Positions 1 through 6,080 of a DNA stretch of 10,913 bases are shown one piece after another. The first letter of the stretch is position 1. Each line of letters starts with the position of its first letter. The translations under genes were made by a program, and so were the position numbers. The notes below the pieces were generated by a model that had not been told where the DNA came from, ran no database searches, and saw only the letters and a list, made by a program, of their open reading frames with translations. The DNA comes from RGIG8775 sp045660295. Lineage in GTDB: Bacteria > Bacillota > Clostridia > Oscillospirales > CAG-272. The DNA is taken from assembly GCA_045660295.1 (NCBI GenBank), contig JAZRDN010000003.1:1-10913 (forward strand), given 5' to 3'.

Positions 1-72
1 TTGATAGGTCGGAGGTGTAAGTACAGTAATGTATTTAGCTGACCGATACTAATAGACCGAGGGCTTGAACTT
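1..72 (+). rRNA. 23S ribosomal RNA, 3' end (partial)
   Basis: The opening bases match the conserved 3' terminus of bacterial 23S rRNA: the GATAGGTCGGAGGTGTAAG block, then AGCTGACCGATACTAATAGA and the closing GAGGGCTTGAAC. The gene runs in from the left edge, so only its last ~72 bases are seen. The exact mature end is an estimate from homology with other 23S termini (GGCTTAACCTT in E. coli aligned to GGCTTGAACTT here). A small inverted repeat (TTGAAC at 65-70, GTTCAA at 77-82) spans the end. No 5S rRNA or tRNA follows before the terminator at 148-177. Confidence 0.95.
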
Positions 73-147
73 TTATGTTCAAAACAATTAACTTGAGTTT
101 CTTTCTACACTTCCTATTAACTTTATTCGGTTTTCAATGGACGCTAA

Positions 148-177
148 CAAAAAGACGAGTTTCAACTCGTCTTTTTT
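148..177 (+). terminator. Intrinsic terminator of the rRNA operon
   Basis: The arms GACGAGTT (154-161) and AACTCGTC (164-171) form an 8-bp stem, in practice with the last pair open to give a 4-base loop. The stem is preceded by a run of A and followed by seven T. It lies about 80 bases beyond the 23S end and is the first strong stop for rRNA transcription. No gene lies between. Confidence 0.9.
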
Positions 178-193
178 TGTGCATATTTTTATA

Positions 194-215
194 AATTCGC
201 AAGAAATTGCGAATT
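194..215. repeat. Perfect 9-bp inverted repeat with GAAA loop
   Basis: AATTCGCAA (194-202) and TTGCGAATT (207-215) are perfectly complementary around a GAAA loop. The repeat lies between the rRNA terminator and the -35 element of the next operon. No T-run follows on the plus strand, so it is not a standard terminator. A protein-binding site for the downstream HTH regulator is one possibility; this is inference. Confidence 0.6.
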
Positions 216-240
216 ATAGCTGTGATTTTGCTGAAATGTG

Positions 241-269
241 TTGACTTTCTTGCCGATTTGGTTTATAAT
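241..269 (+). promoter_or_regulatory. Sigma-A promoter of the HTH/zinc-ribbon/SPFH operon
   Basis: TTGACT (-35, 241-246) and TATAAT (-10, 264-269) are separated by exactly 17 bases. Transcription should begin near 276, giving a leader of about 28 bases to the ATG at 304. This placement also argues against the longer frame that opens at 238, because that start would lie upstream of the transcript. Confidence 0.85.
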
Positions 270-290
270 ATATTTGAGATATATCATAAA
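262..290. promoter_or_regulatory. Candidate operator, 29-bp dyad over the -10 and start site
   Basis: The left arm TTTATAATATAT (262-273) and right arm ATATATCATAAA (279-290) are complementary at 11 of 12 positions around a 5-base centre (274-278). The dyad covers the whole -10 element and is centred on the expected transcription start, where a bound repressor would block RNA polymerase. The first gene of the operon encodes a Cro/C1-type DNA-binding protein, so autorepression is the natural reading. The arms are very AT-rich, which weakens the case for specificity. Confidence 0.55.
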
Positions 291-303
291 TGGGAGTGTG
301 CGT

Positions 304-513
304 ATGGAAATAAGCTATAAAAAGCTGTGGATATTGCTCATTGAAAAGAATATTTCTCCTGCTACTTTGAGAAAGGATTTGAACATTGCCACAGGAACAA
401 TGACTAAAATGCGACGTAATGAAGAAGTGGCACTGTCTGTTCTTTTACGTATATGTGAGTATTTAGATTGCAATATCGGCGATATATGCGATGCAGTCAA
501 GAAACAATTTTAA
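304..513 (+). CDS. Small Cro/C1-type HTH transcriptional regulator
   Basis: This 69-residue protein is essentially a single helix-turn-helix domain of the Cro/C1 (XRE) type, resembling the HTH_26 group. Helix 2 is about residues 18-28 (SPATLRKDL) and the recognition helix about 29-40 (ATGTMTKMRRNE), followed by the typical LLRICEYLDCNIGDIC segment in which the final helices pack. The start at 304 was chosen over an in-frame ATG at 238: it has a GGGAG ribosome binding site at 292-296, and the 238 start lies upstream of the -35. It is the first gene of a four-gene operon and is 16 bases from the next. It probably represses its own promoter through the dyad at 262-290. Its size matches small autoregulators of accessory cassettes. 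The family call is firm; the target is inferred. Confidence 0.85.
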   Translation: MEISYKKLWILLIEKNISPATLRKDLNIATGTMTKMRRNEEVALSVLLRICEYLDCNIGDICDAVKKQF

Positions 514-529
514 CGGAGGAATAAAGGAT

Positions 530-883
530 ATGAATAACAGCACGGATTCAACACGATTAAAAAGGATAACCAATGGTATTGCCGATTCTGCAGAAACCAG
601 CATAACAGAAGCTGGGCAAAAAATGATTTCAGTTTTTATTAACGATGCTGCCTCATGGTTAATGAGCACTTATGAAAAATGGAAACGAAGTCAATCTCTT
701 AAGCCCAAATATAAAGAATTACAAAAATATATTGAAGTCAGTAATGACACAATCCAAATTGGGATGGACAAAAAGGAACTTGCCGTTATGTGGGCTATGC
801 GAAAATTGGGCTATAGCGAAGAAAAAACGCAAGAGGTTTTAGATTTGGCAAACAAGGCATATTTGCCTAAAGAAAAGAGGTAA
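530..883 (+). CDS. Uncharacterised 117-residue helical protein
   Basis: I do not recognise this protein. It starts at 530, with GGAGGA at 515-520 placed 9 bases upstream; an earlier in-frame ATG at 491 overlaps the preceding gene and has no such site. It is rich in charged residues, with no membrane segment, signal peptide or cysteines. Predicted character is mostly helical: an amphipathic N-terminal half (residues ~15-50), a lysine-rich linker (WKRSQSLKPKYKE, 51-63), and a C-terminal helical pair around 80-110 (ELAVMWAMRKLGYSEEKTQE). The last segment vaguely recalls UBA-like three-helix folds, but this is only an impression. It lies between the HTH regulator and the zinc-ribbon gene, with 2 bases before the latter, so it is translationally linked to the membrane module and probably works with it. 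Confidence 0.7.
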   Translation: MNNSTDSTRLKRITNGIADSAETSITEAGQKMISVFINDAASWLMSTYEKWKRSQSLKPKYKELQKYIEVSNDTIQIGMDKKELAVMWAMRKLGYSEEKTQEVLDLANKAYLPKEKR

Positions 884-885
884 AC

Positions 886-1605
886 ATGAAATATTGTATT
901 AACTGTGGGCAAGAACTTGCCGAAGGTGCAAAATTTTGTGCAAACTGTGGTAAAGCGGTAGAGAATAACAGTTCAACAAACCAAAGAAAAACCACCTATG
1001 ACGGAGAAATACATAAATGCCCTAATTGCGGTGAAGTGTTAGGGGCATTTGTTTCTGTTTGTCCTTCTTGTGGCTATGAATTACGAGGGGCACAGAGTGC
1101 AAGTGCTATTAAGGCTTTTTCTTCTAAAATTGAGCAAGCCACATCTGATGAGCAGAAAGTTACTTTAATTCGTAACTTCCCAATTTCAAATACAAAAGAA
1201 GATATCTTTGAGTTCATGATTTTGGCTTCAATCAGTATTACCGGAGAATACAACGAAGCAGTCTTTAATGCATGGTTGGCAAAATTTGAGCAGTGCTATC
1301 AAAAGGCGAAATTAGCATTTGGAAACGATTCTGATTTTGTGAAAATTCAAAGTTTATACGACCAAACCACAAAGCAAGTCAGCAAAGAGCGAGTTGCTCA
1401 TGTAGCAAATAAATTTAGTGCTGCCGTTTCAAAATTCACAGCAACATTCCCCAATCCTATTTTTGGAATTGTAGTTGTTCTTCTTGGTATTTACGAAGTT
1501 ATCCGAATTGTAAAAGGTGATTTTGCTGGCTTGGATATCATTATGGTAGCCCTGATTTTGTGGTGTGTATATAAAACAACCAACAAAAAAGGCAAAAAGA
1601 AGTAA
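886..1605 (+). CDS. Double zinc-ribbon protein with C-terminal membrane anchor
   Basis: The 239-residue protein opens with two zinc ribbons. The first uses C4, C7, C18 and C21 (CINCGQE...CANCG); the second uses C45, C48, C59 and C62 (CPNCGEV...CPSCG). A soluble helical region follows (about 70-185), then two hydrophobic stretches at ~191-209 and ~213-229 that look like a membrane hairpin, and a basic tail (KKGKKK). The zinc ribbons and the tail would thus face the cytoplasm. It begins 2 bases after the previous stop and ends 12 bases before the SPFH gene. Zinc-ribbon membrane proteins next to SPFH proteins occur in the B. subtilis ydj module, where YdjG with YdjH and YdjI recruits PspA; similarity to YdjG is inferred from layout, not alignment. 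Zinc ribbons of this kind often mediate protein contacts. Enzymatic activity is not indicated. Confidence 0.8.
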   Translation: MKYCINCGQELAEGAKFCANCGKAVENNSSTNQRKTTYDGEIHKCPNCGEVLGAFVSVCPSCGYELRGAQSASAIKAFSSKIEQATSDEQKVTLIRNFPISNTKEDIFEFMILASISITGEYNEAVFNAWLAKFEQCYQKAKLAFGNDSDFVKIQSLYDQTTKQVSKERVAHVANKFSAAVSKFTATFPNPIFGIVVVLLGIYEVIRIVKGDFAGLDIIMVALILWCVYKTTNKKGKKK

Positions 1606-1617
1606 GGAGGAACGGAT

Positions 1618-2943
1618 ATGGGATTATTCGATAGAAACAACCGCAAAGGCGGTTTGATGGACGAGATACGTTGTGATGAGCCTTCGTATCTTATTTGGAA
1701 GTGGCATCCTTCCGGTGTTCAGCAGGGCGAAACTGTTAGAGAAAACTCTATTCGCTGGGGGTCTTCTCTGCGAGTAAAAGACGGTGAAGTTGCCGTATTT
1801 GTTTATAAGCAGAAAGACGGCACAATGCAGGATTTCATTGTTGGTCCTTTTGATCAGACAATTAAAACTGCTAACTTTCCCGTACTGTCAAGCGTTATCG
1901 GTTTGGCGTATGAGGGTGGTACTCCGTTCCAGGCAGAGATTTATTTCATCAATCTTGCCCGTATTATCCAGGTGAAGTTTGGTGTGCCGTTCTTTGATGT
2001 GTATGATCCGCGATTTTCTGACTTTGGTGTTCCCGTCGCTGTTAGAGGTACTGTTAGCTTTGACATTGCTGATTATCGTGAGTTCATCAAATTACATAGA
2101 CTCAGCAACTTTAATCTTGAAGACTTCCAGCACCAAATTCGTGATGCGGTTAATCGTTATGTTAAAGATGCTGTTGCCAATGCCCCTGCAGCTCACAACA
2201 TCCCCGTTGTTCAAATCGAAAGCAAAGTATCTCAAATCAATGATACTATTGAATATGATTTGAAAGAACGTTTGGCTGAAAATTTCGGTGTTACTGTATC
2301 CGGCGTGGACATTAGTGCGATTGAAATTGACAAATCAAGTGACGGTTTCCGTCAACTCAAGGCAATTACGGCGGATGTTACAACGGCAACTATACAAGGA
2401 CAGACGGCAGCCAACATCGAAAACTATGCCGAAAACTTGCGTATTCAGCGCGAAGAAGCACAATATGCACAGCATAAGGCAACGCAAAGTGCAAATCTCG
2501 GTGCATTCCAAATCGAAAAGCAGGCAGAGGTTGGCGTTGCAGGTGCGGAAGCTCTTGGTCAAATGGGAGCTAATGGTGCAGGTGGTGTTGATTTAGGCGG
2601 TGGCGGTGCGGGCTTTAATCCTGCGGCTGTGATGGCGGGTATGGCTCTCGGCGGTGCGGTTGGTCAAAATATTGCTTCTGTTATGAATGGGGCTATATCC
2701 GGTAATGGCTCGATTGCAACTCCACCTCCTGTTCCGACTGTGGTATATCATATAGCGGTTAACGGACAGCCTACGGGGCCGTTTGAAGTTTCTGTTTTGG
2801 CACAAATGGCAACTGCGGGGCAGTTTACCGCAGACAGCTTGGTTTGGAAAAATGGTATGGCTCAATGGGCAAAGGCAGGAACAGTTGAGGAGTTGAAAAA
2901 TCTGTTTGCAAACGCTATGCCTCCTATTCTTCCATCTAATTGA
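1618..2943 (+). CDS. SPFH-domain protein with C-terminal GYF_2 (DUF4339) domain, YdjI-like
   Basis: This 441-residue protein has an N-terminal SPFH/band-7 region (about 15-240) of the bacterial YdjI type, once annotated as 'virion core protein'. Markers include IRWGSSLRVKDGEVAVF near 45-61 and the YDPRF.DFGVPVAVRGTVSF block near 129-148. A helical stretch rich in A, Q and E (245-305) is followed by a glycine/alanine-rich, weakly hydrophobic region (306-360), then TPPPVP (368-373). The C-terminal GYF_2 domain (about 376-430) shows YHIAVNGQPTGPFEVSVL and LVWKNGMAQWAKAG. The start has an ideal GGAGG at 1606-1610. SPFH proteins form large ring or cage oligomers at membranes. In B. subtilis YdjI belongs to the complex that brings PspA to the membrane. 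With the zinc-ribbon neighbour, a membrane-stress or envelope-integrity role is the best inference; no PspA gene is nearby. Confidence 0.85.
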   Translation: MGLFDRNNRKGGLMDEIRCDEPSYLIWKWHPSGVQQGETVRENSIRWGSSLRVKDGEVAVFVYKQKDGTMQDFIVGPFDQTIKTANFPVLSSVIGLAYEGGTPFQAEIYFINLARIIQVKFGVPFFDVYDPRFSDFGVPVAVRGTVSFDIADYREFIKLHRLSNFNLEDFQHQIRDAVNRYVKDAVANAPAAHNIPVVQIESKVSQINDTIEYDLKERLAENFGVTVSGVDISAIEIDKSSDGFRQLKAITADVTTATIQGQTAANIENYAENLRIQREEAQYAQHKATQSANLGAFQIEKQAEVGVAGAEALGQMGANGAGGVDLGGGGAGFNPAAVMAGMALGGAVGQNIASVMNGAISGNGSIATPPPVPTVVYHIAVNGQPTGPFEVSVLAQMATAGQFTADSLVWKNGMAQWAKAGTVEELKNLFANAMPPILPSN

Positions 2944-2974
2944 AGATAAGTAAGCAAAATATTTAATATGAAAT

Positions 2975-3003
2975 GCCCCGCCTCGGCGGGGCTATGCGTT
3001 TTT
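2975..3003 (+). terminator. Probable terminator of the SPFH operon
   Basis: A GC-only stem GCCCCGCC (2975-2982) / GGCGGGGC (2985-2992) lies 31 bases after the SPFH stop. The T-run (five T at 2999-3003) starts 6 bases after the stem, which is further than usual, so efficiency is uncertain. No minus-strand gene needs it. Confidence 0.65.
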
Positions 3004-3072
3004 AGAAGAGTGCACGTTAAAGTTTTATCAGTTTTGTAGCATATTACCATATTAAAGCCCTCAAAATTACAA

Positions 3073-3100
3073 AAAATGTCAAAATTTATATTGACATTTT
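3073..3100. promoter_or_regulatory. Candidate gdhA operator, perfect 10-bp inverted repeat
   Basis: AAAATGTCAA (3073-3082) and TTGACATTTT (3091-3100) are perfect complements with an 8-base centre. The right arm contains the gdhA -35 hexamer (3091-3096), so a protein bound here would cover the -35 and the region just upstream. The half-site spacing does not match the GlnR/TnrA consensus (TGTNA-N7-TNACA; here TGTCA-N10-TGACA), so another regulator is implied if the site is real. Confidence 0.5.
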
Positions 3101-3119
3101 ATATGAAAAATGATAAAAT
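3091..3119 (+). promoter_or_regulatory. Sigma-A promoter of gdhA
   Basis: TTGACA (3091-3096), a 17-base spacer and TAAAAT (3114-3119), with a TG at 3111-3112 forming an extended -10 (TGATAAAAT). Expected start is near 3126, giving a ~30-base leader that contains the GGAGG at 3143-3147. Confidence 0.85.
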
Positions 3120-3155
3120 AAATAATGTAATTTTGTTTTTTCGGAGGACAAACAA

Positions 3156-4508
3156 ATGAGTTTTAAAATGCAATATCTCAATGACCTTCTTGAAAGAGTC
3201 ATGAAGAGAAATCCCAACGAGCCTGAGTTCCATCAGACCGTTAAGGAAGTTCTCGAGTCTATCGAGCCCGTGCTTGAAGCACGCCCCGACTATATCGAGT
3301 CCGGCGTTGTTGAAAGAATGGTTGAGCCTGAGCGTATCATCAAGTTCCGTGTTCCGTGGGTTGACGATAACGGCAAGGTTCAGGTGAACCGCGGCTTCAG
3401 AGTCCAGTTTAATAGCGCTATCGGTCCTTACAAGGGCGGTATCCGTTTCCATCCCACTGTAAACGAGAGCATTATGAAGTTCCTTGGCTTTGAGCAGACC
3501 TTCAAAAACTCTCTTACCTCTCTTCCCATGGGCGGCGGTAAGGGCGGTGCTGACTTTGACCCTCAGGGCAAGTCCGACATGGAGGTTATGCGCTTCTGCC
3601 AGAGCTTTATGACAGAGCTTCAGAAGTACATAGGTGCAGATACCGACGTTCCCGCAGGTGATATCGGTGTTGGCGCGCGTGAGGTCGGCTATATGTTCGG
3701 TCAGTACAAGAGACTTCGCGACGAGTTCACAGGCGTTCTTACAGGTAAGGGCATCCCCTATGGCGGTTCGCTTATCCGTCCCGAGGCGACAGGCTTTGGC
3801 GCGGTTTACTACACATGCGAGATGCTTAAGTACTTTGGCGACGATATCAAGGGCAAGACAGTTGTTGTATCCGGTTTCGGTAACGTTGCTTGGGGTACTG
3901 TAAAGAAGGTTACAGAGCTTGGCGGTAAGGTTATCGCTATCTCGGGTCCTGACGGATACGTTTACGATCCCGACGGCGTAAGCACTCCCGAGAAGATCGA
4001 CTACATGCTTGAGATGCGCGCATCCTGCCGCAACCGCGTTGAGGATTACGCTGACAAGTTTGGCGTACAGTTCTTCAAGGGTCAGAAGCCCTGGGACGTT
4101 AAGGCTGACATTCTCATGCCTTGCGCTACACAGAACGAGGTTGATATGCCTGAGGCTAAGCAGATGGTTGCTAACGGTCTTAAGTATTACGTTGAGGTTT
4201 CCAACATGCCCACAACAAACGAGGCTATTGCATACCTTAAGGCTAACGGCGTAATCATTGCTCCCTCTAAGGCAGTTAACGCAGGCGGTGTTTCTGTTTC
4301 GGGTCTTGAGATGTCTCAGAACTCCATGCGTTACAGCTGGAGCGCAGATGAGGTTGACGCAAAGCTCAGAACTATCATGAGCAACATCTTCCACAACTCT
4401 GTTAAGGCAGCAAACGAGTACGGCTTTGGCGACGACCTTGTAGCAGGCGCGAATATCGCGGGCTTCATCAAGGTTGCAGAGGCTATGAAGGCTCAGGGTG
4501 TAGTTTAA
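3156..4508 (+). CDS. gdhA: Glutamate dehydrogenase, hexameric class (probably NADP-specific)
   Basis: The enzyme interconverts 2-oxoglutarate plus ammonium and glutamate, assimilating ammonium in the cytoplasm. At 450 residues it has the length of the hexameric GdhA class typified by E. coli (447). Visible motifs: GPYKGGIRFHP (90-100) with substrate-binding K93, FEQTFKNSL (112-120), the catalytic loop LPMGGGKGGADFDP (123-136) with K129, and PAGDIGVG (166-173) with catalytic D169. The Rossmann motif is SGFGNVAWG (239-247), followed by SGPDGYVYDPDG, as in NADP enzymes; the cofactor is inferred from class membership. The start has GGAGG at 3143-3147. It is monocistronic, with its own promoter and a strong terminator at 4524. 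Heavy use of GGC, AAG and GAG codons contrasts with the upstream operon and suggests high expression. Confidence 0.97.
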   Translation: MSFKMQYLNDLLERVMKRNPNEPEFHQTVKEVLESIEPVLEARPDYIESGVVERMVEPERIIKFRVPWVDDNGKVQVNRGFRVQFNSAIGPYKGGIRFHPTVNESIMKFLGFEQTFKNSLTSLPMGGGKGGADFDPQGKSDMEVMRFCQSFMTELQKYIGADTDVPAGDIGVGAREVGYMFGQYKRLRDEFTGVLTGKGIPYGGSLIRPEATGFGAVYYTCEMLKYFGDDIKGKTVVVSGFGNVAWGTVKKVTELGGKVIAISGPDGYVYDPDGVSTPEKIDYMLEMRASCRNRVEDYADKFGVQFFKGQKPWDVKADILMPCATQNEVDMPEAKQMVANGLKYYVEVSNMPTTNEAIAYLKANGVIIAPSKAVNAGGVSVSGLEMSQNSMRYSWSADEVDAKLRTIMSNIFHNSVKAANEYGFGDDLVAGANIAGFIKVAEAMKAQGVV

Positions 4509-4523
4509 TATTAAAAGCATAAC

Positions 4524-4550
4524 AAAAGGGGCTTGTTACAAGCCCCTTTT
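4524..4550. terminator. Bidirectional terminator between gdhA and the convergent 81-residue gene
   Basis: A 12-bp perfect stem (AAAAGGGGCTTG at 4524-4535, CAAGCCCCTTTT at 4539-4550) has a 3-base loop. It begins 15 bases after the gdhA stop and ends 19 bases from the stop of the minus-strand gene. With an A-tract on one side and a T-tract on the other, it can serve both converging transcripts. Confidence 0.9.
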
Positions 4551-4569
4551 AGTTGCCTTTTTAGTGGTT

Positions 4570-4815
4570 TTATTCCAGCGTTTCGCCGCCGACGATCACG
4601 GTTATCTTGCCGAAAGGCTTGATGTCAAGAATAGCCAGCTTGTCGCCGAGCTTGAAGTTCTCGCGTCTTCCCGTAATTATTGTAAGAAGCTTGGGGGGAA
4701 GAACGAACTCCTCGTCGTTAATTTTCACTGTAAGCTTGCCCGAAAAGCCCTCAAGCTTTACGTCAACCTTGTAGCTCTCATCGTCTACCGTTACGTTCCA
4801 TGTTTTCGTTGTCAT
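4570..4815 (-). CDS. Conserved hypothetical protein, 81 residues, beta-rich, FAIM-like pattern
   Basis: The product is a small acidic-to-neutral protein with alternating hydrophobic residues, so it is probably all beta. There is no signal peptide, membrane segment or cysteine. The N-terminal half TWNVTVDDESYKVDVKLEG (4-23) followed by SGKLTVKINDEE (25-36) recalls the Trp-V-x-V-D...SGK-x-x-V-x-V-D pattern of FAIM1-type beta-sandwich repeats; this is pattern recognition, not an alignment. The C-terminal half ends in GKITVIVGGETLE. The start at 4815 is supported by GAGGT (complement of 4823-4827) placed 7 bases upstream. It is a separate transcription unit with its own promoter (4853-4881), convergent with gdhA and downstream of the gap terminator. 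Function is unknown. Confidence 0.75.
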   Translation of the reverse strand: MTTKTWNVTVDDESYKVDVKLEGFSGKLTVKINDEEFVLPPKLLTIITGRRENFKLGDKLAILDIKPFGKITVIVGGETLE

Positions 4816-4852
4816 GATTATTACCTCAAATCTTTAAATATTCATTACCTAA

Positions 4853-4881
4853 ATTTTATCATAGCTCACCTTCAAAGTCAA
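4853..4881 (-). promoter_or_regulatory. Promoter of the 81-residue hypothetical gene
   Basis: On the minus strand TTGACT (-35, complement of 4876-4881) and TAAAAT (-10, complement of 4853-4858) are 17 bases apart. The TG at -15/-14 makes an extended TGATAAAAT, identical to the gdhA -10 region. Expected start is near 4846, about 30 bases before the ATG. Confidence 0.75.
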
Positions 4882-4901
4882 TAGAAAAATCGGAGTTCGC
4901 T

Positions 4902-4920
4902 AAAAAACAAGTAGCTTGTT
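4902..4920 (-). terminator. Weak second terminator hairpin downstream of gap
   Basis: On the minus strand AACAAG and CTTGTT form a 6-bp stem around CTA, followed directly by more T. It lies about 15 bases beyond the main gap terminator and just before the promoter of the 81-residue gene, so it may catch read-through. The stem is short and AT-rich, so the call is tentative. Confidence 0.4.
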
Positions 4921-4935
4921 ATAAAATAAGACAGA

Positions 4936-4964
4936 AAAAGCCGTCCGCAAAAGCGGACGGCTTT
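4936..4964 (-). terminator. Intrinsic terminator of gap
   Basis: GCCGTCCGC (4940-4948) and GCGGACGGC (4953-4961) form a 9-bp GC-rich stem with a 4-base loop, extended by A/T pairs. Read on the minus strand it ends in a run of T (complement of 4935-4939). It lies 22 bases after the gap stop codon. Confidence 0.92.
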
Positions 4965-4986
4965 AAATAATTCAATCTGTGAAAAC

Positions 4987-6018
4987 TTATGCAAGCTCTG
5001 CGAAGTACTTGATTGTACGAACCATCTGGCTTGTGTAGGAGTTCTCGTTGTCGTACCACGAAACAACCTGTACCTGGTATGTGTCGTCGTCGATCTTTGT
5101 AACCATTGTCTGAGTTGCATCGAAGAGAGAACCGTACTTCATACCGATAACGTCGGAAGAAACGATGGGATCCTCTGTGTAGCCGTAGCTTGCGGAAGCA
5201 GCAGCCTTCATAGCAGCGTTGATGCCTTCCTTTGTTACGTCCTTACCCTTAACAACGGCAACAAGGATAGTTGTAGAACCGGTGTTTACGGGAACTCTCT
5301 GTGCGGAACCGATAAGCTTACCGTTAAGCTCGGGAATAACGAGACCGATAGCCTTAGCAGCACCTGTGGAGTTGGGAACGATGTTGGAAGCGCCTGCGCG
5401 TGCGCGGCGAAGGTCACCCTTTCTGTGAGGACCGTCAAGGATCATCTGGTCACCTGTGTAAGCGTGAACAGTTGTCATGATACCGCTCTGGATAGCTGCG
5501 TAATCGTTAAGAGCCTTAGCCATGGGAGCAAGGCAGTTTGTTGTGCAGGATGCAGCGGAGATGATAACATCATCCTTTGTAAGTGTGTTCTCGTTTACGC
5601 TGTAAACGATAGTCTTTGTTTCCTTATCAGCGGGAGCGGAGATAACAACCTTCTTTGCGCCTGCGTTAAGGTGAGCGGGAGCCTTCTCCTTTGTGGTGTA
5701 GGAGCCTGTGCACTCAAGAACAACGTCAACGTCGAGCTTACCCCAAGGGCAGTTGTTAGCGTCCTTCTCAGCATAGATCTTGATCTCTTTTCCGTCAACA
5801 GTGATGGAATCCTCACCTGCAACTACAGTGTGAAGACCTTCGCCCATCTTGCCGCAGTAACCGCCCTGAGCGGTGTCGTACTTGAGAAGGTGAGCGAGCA
5901 TTGCGGGATCTGTCAAATCGTTGATAGCTACGATCTCATAGCCCTCTGCGCCGAACATCTGTCTGAATGCGAGACGGCCGATACGACCGAAACCGTTAAT
6001 GGCAACTTTTACTGACAT
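4987..6018 (-). CDS. gap: Glyceraldehyde-3-phosphate dehydrogenase, type I
   Basis: The glycolytic enzyme oxidises glyceraldehyde 3-phosphate with NAD and phosphate to 1,3-bisphosphoglycerate. The 343 residues begin with the Rossmann motif INGFGRIGR (7-15), with D34 in AINDLTD, the position that favours NAD over NADP. The catalytic signature SAASCTTNCLAP (154-165) holds C158, and H185 lies in TTVHAYTGDQ. RRARAGASNIVPNSTGAAKA (205-224) and WYDNENSYTSQMV (321-333) are the usual substrate-binding and C-terminal blocks. The phosphate loop reads RVPVNTGST (241-249), like the VP-x-x-TGS variant common in clostridia, not VPTPNVS. The start at 6018 has GGAGG (complement of 6027-6031). It has a private terminator and a probable promoter at 6081-6109. 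The usual partners pgk and tpiA are not adjacent. Confidence 0.97.
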   Translation of the reverse strand: MSVKVAINGFGRIGRLAFRQMFGAEGYEIVAINDLTDPAMLAHLLKYDTAQGGYCGKMGEGLHTVVAGEDSITVDGKEIKIYAEKDANNCPWGKLDVDVVLECTGSYTTKEKAPAHLNAGAKKVVISAPADKETKTIVYSVNENTLTKDDVIISAASCTTNCLAPMAKALNDYAAIQSGIMTTVHAYTGDQMILDGPHRKGDLRRARAGASNIVPNSTGAAKAIGLVIPELNGKLIGSAQRVPVNTGSTTILVAVVKGKDVTKEGINAAMKAAASASYGYTEDPIVSSDVIGMKYGSLFDATQTMVTKIDDDTYQVQVVSWYDNENSYTSQMVRTIKYFAELA

Positions 6019-6080
6019 AGTAAAATCCTCCGTAAAATAAAATATAGTTAGTAATTAGGTAGTTACACCCATTCGTATAT

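Noticed and set aside
73..147. A hidden 5S rRNA or tRNA after 23S
   Set aside because: The 75 bases are too short for 5S and contain none of its conserved blocks or a tRNA T-arm.
3077..3096. GlnR/TnrA binding site before gdhA
   Set aside because: The half-sites TGTCA and TGACA are 10 bases apart, while the known consensus needs 7.
3099..4520. Long open frame (473 residues) on the minus strand across gdhA
   Set aside because: It mirrors a certain gene with strong motifs, spans its terminator and promoter, and reads as low-complexity L/V/C-rich protein. Codon bias of gdhA explains the lack of stops.
5425..6015. Plus-strand frame of 196 residues inside gap
   Set aside because: Antisense to a clear glyceraldehyde-3-phosphate dehydrogenase; cysteine/serine-rich with no family signal.
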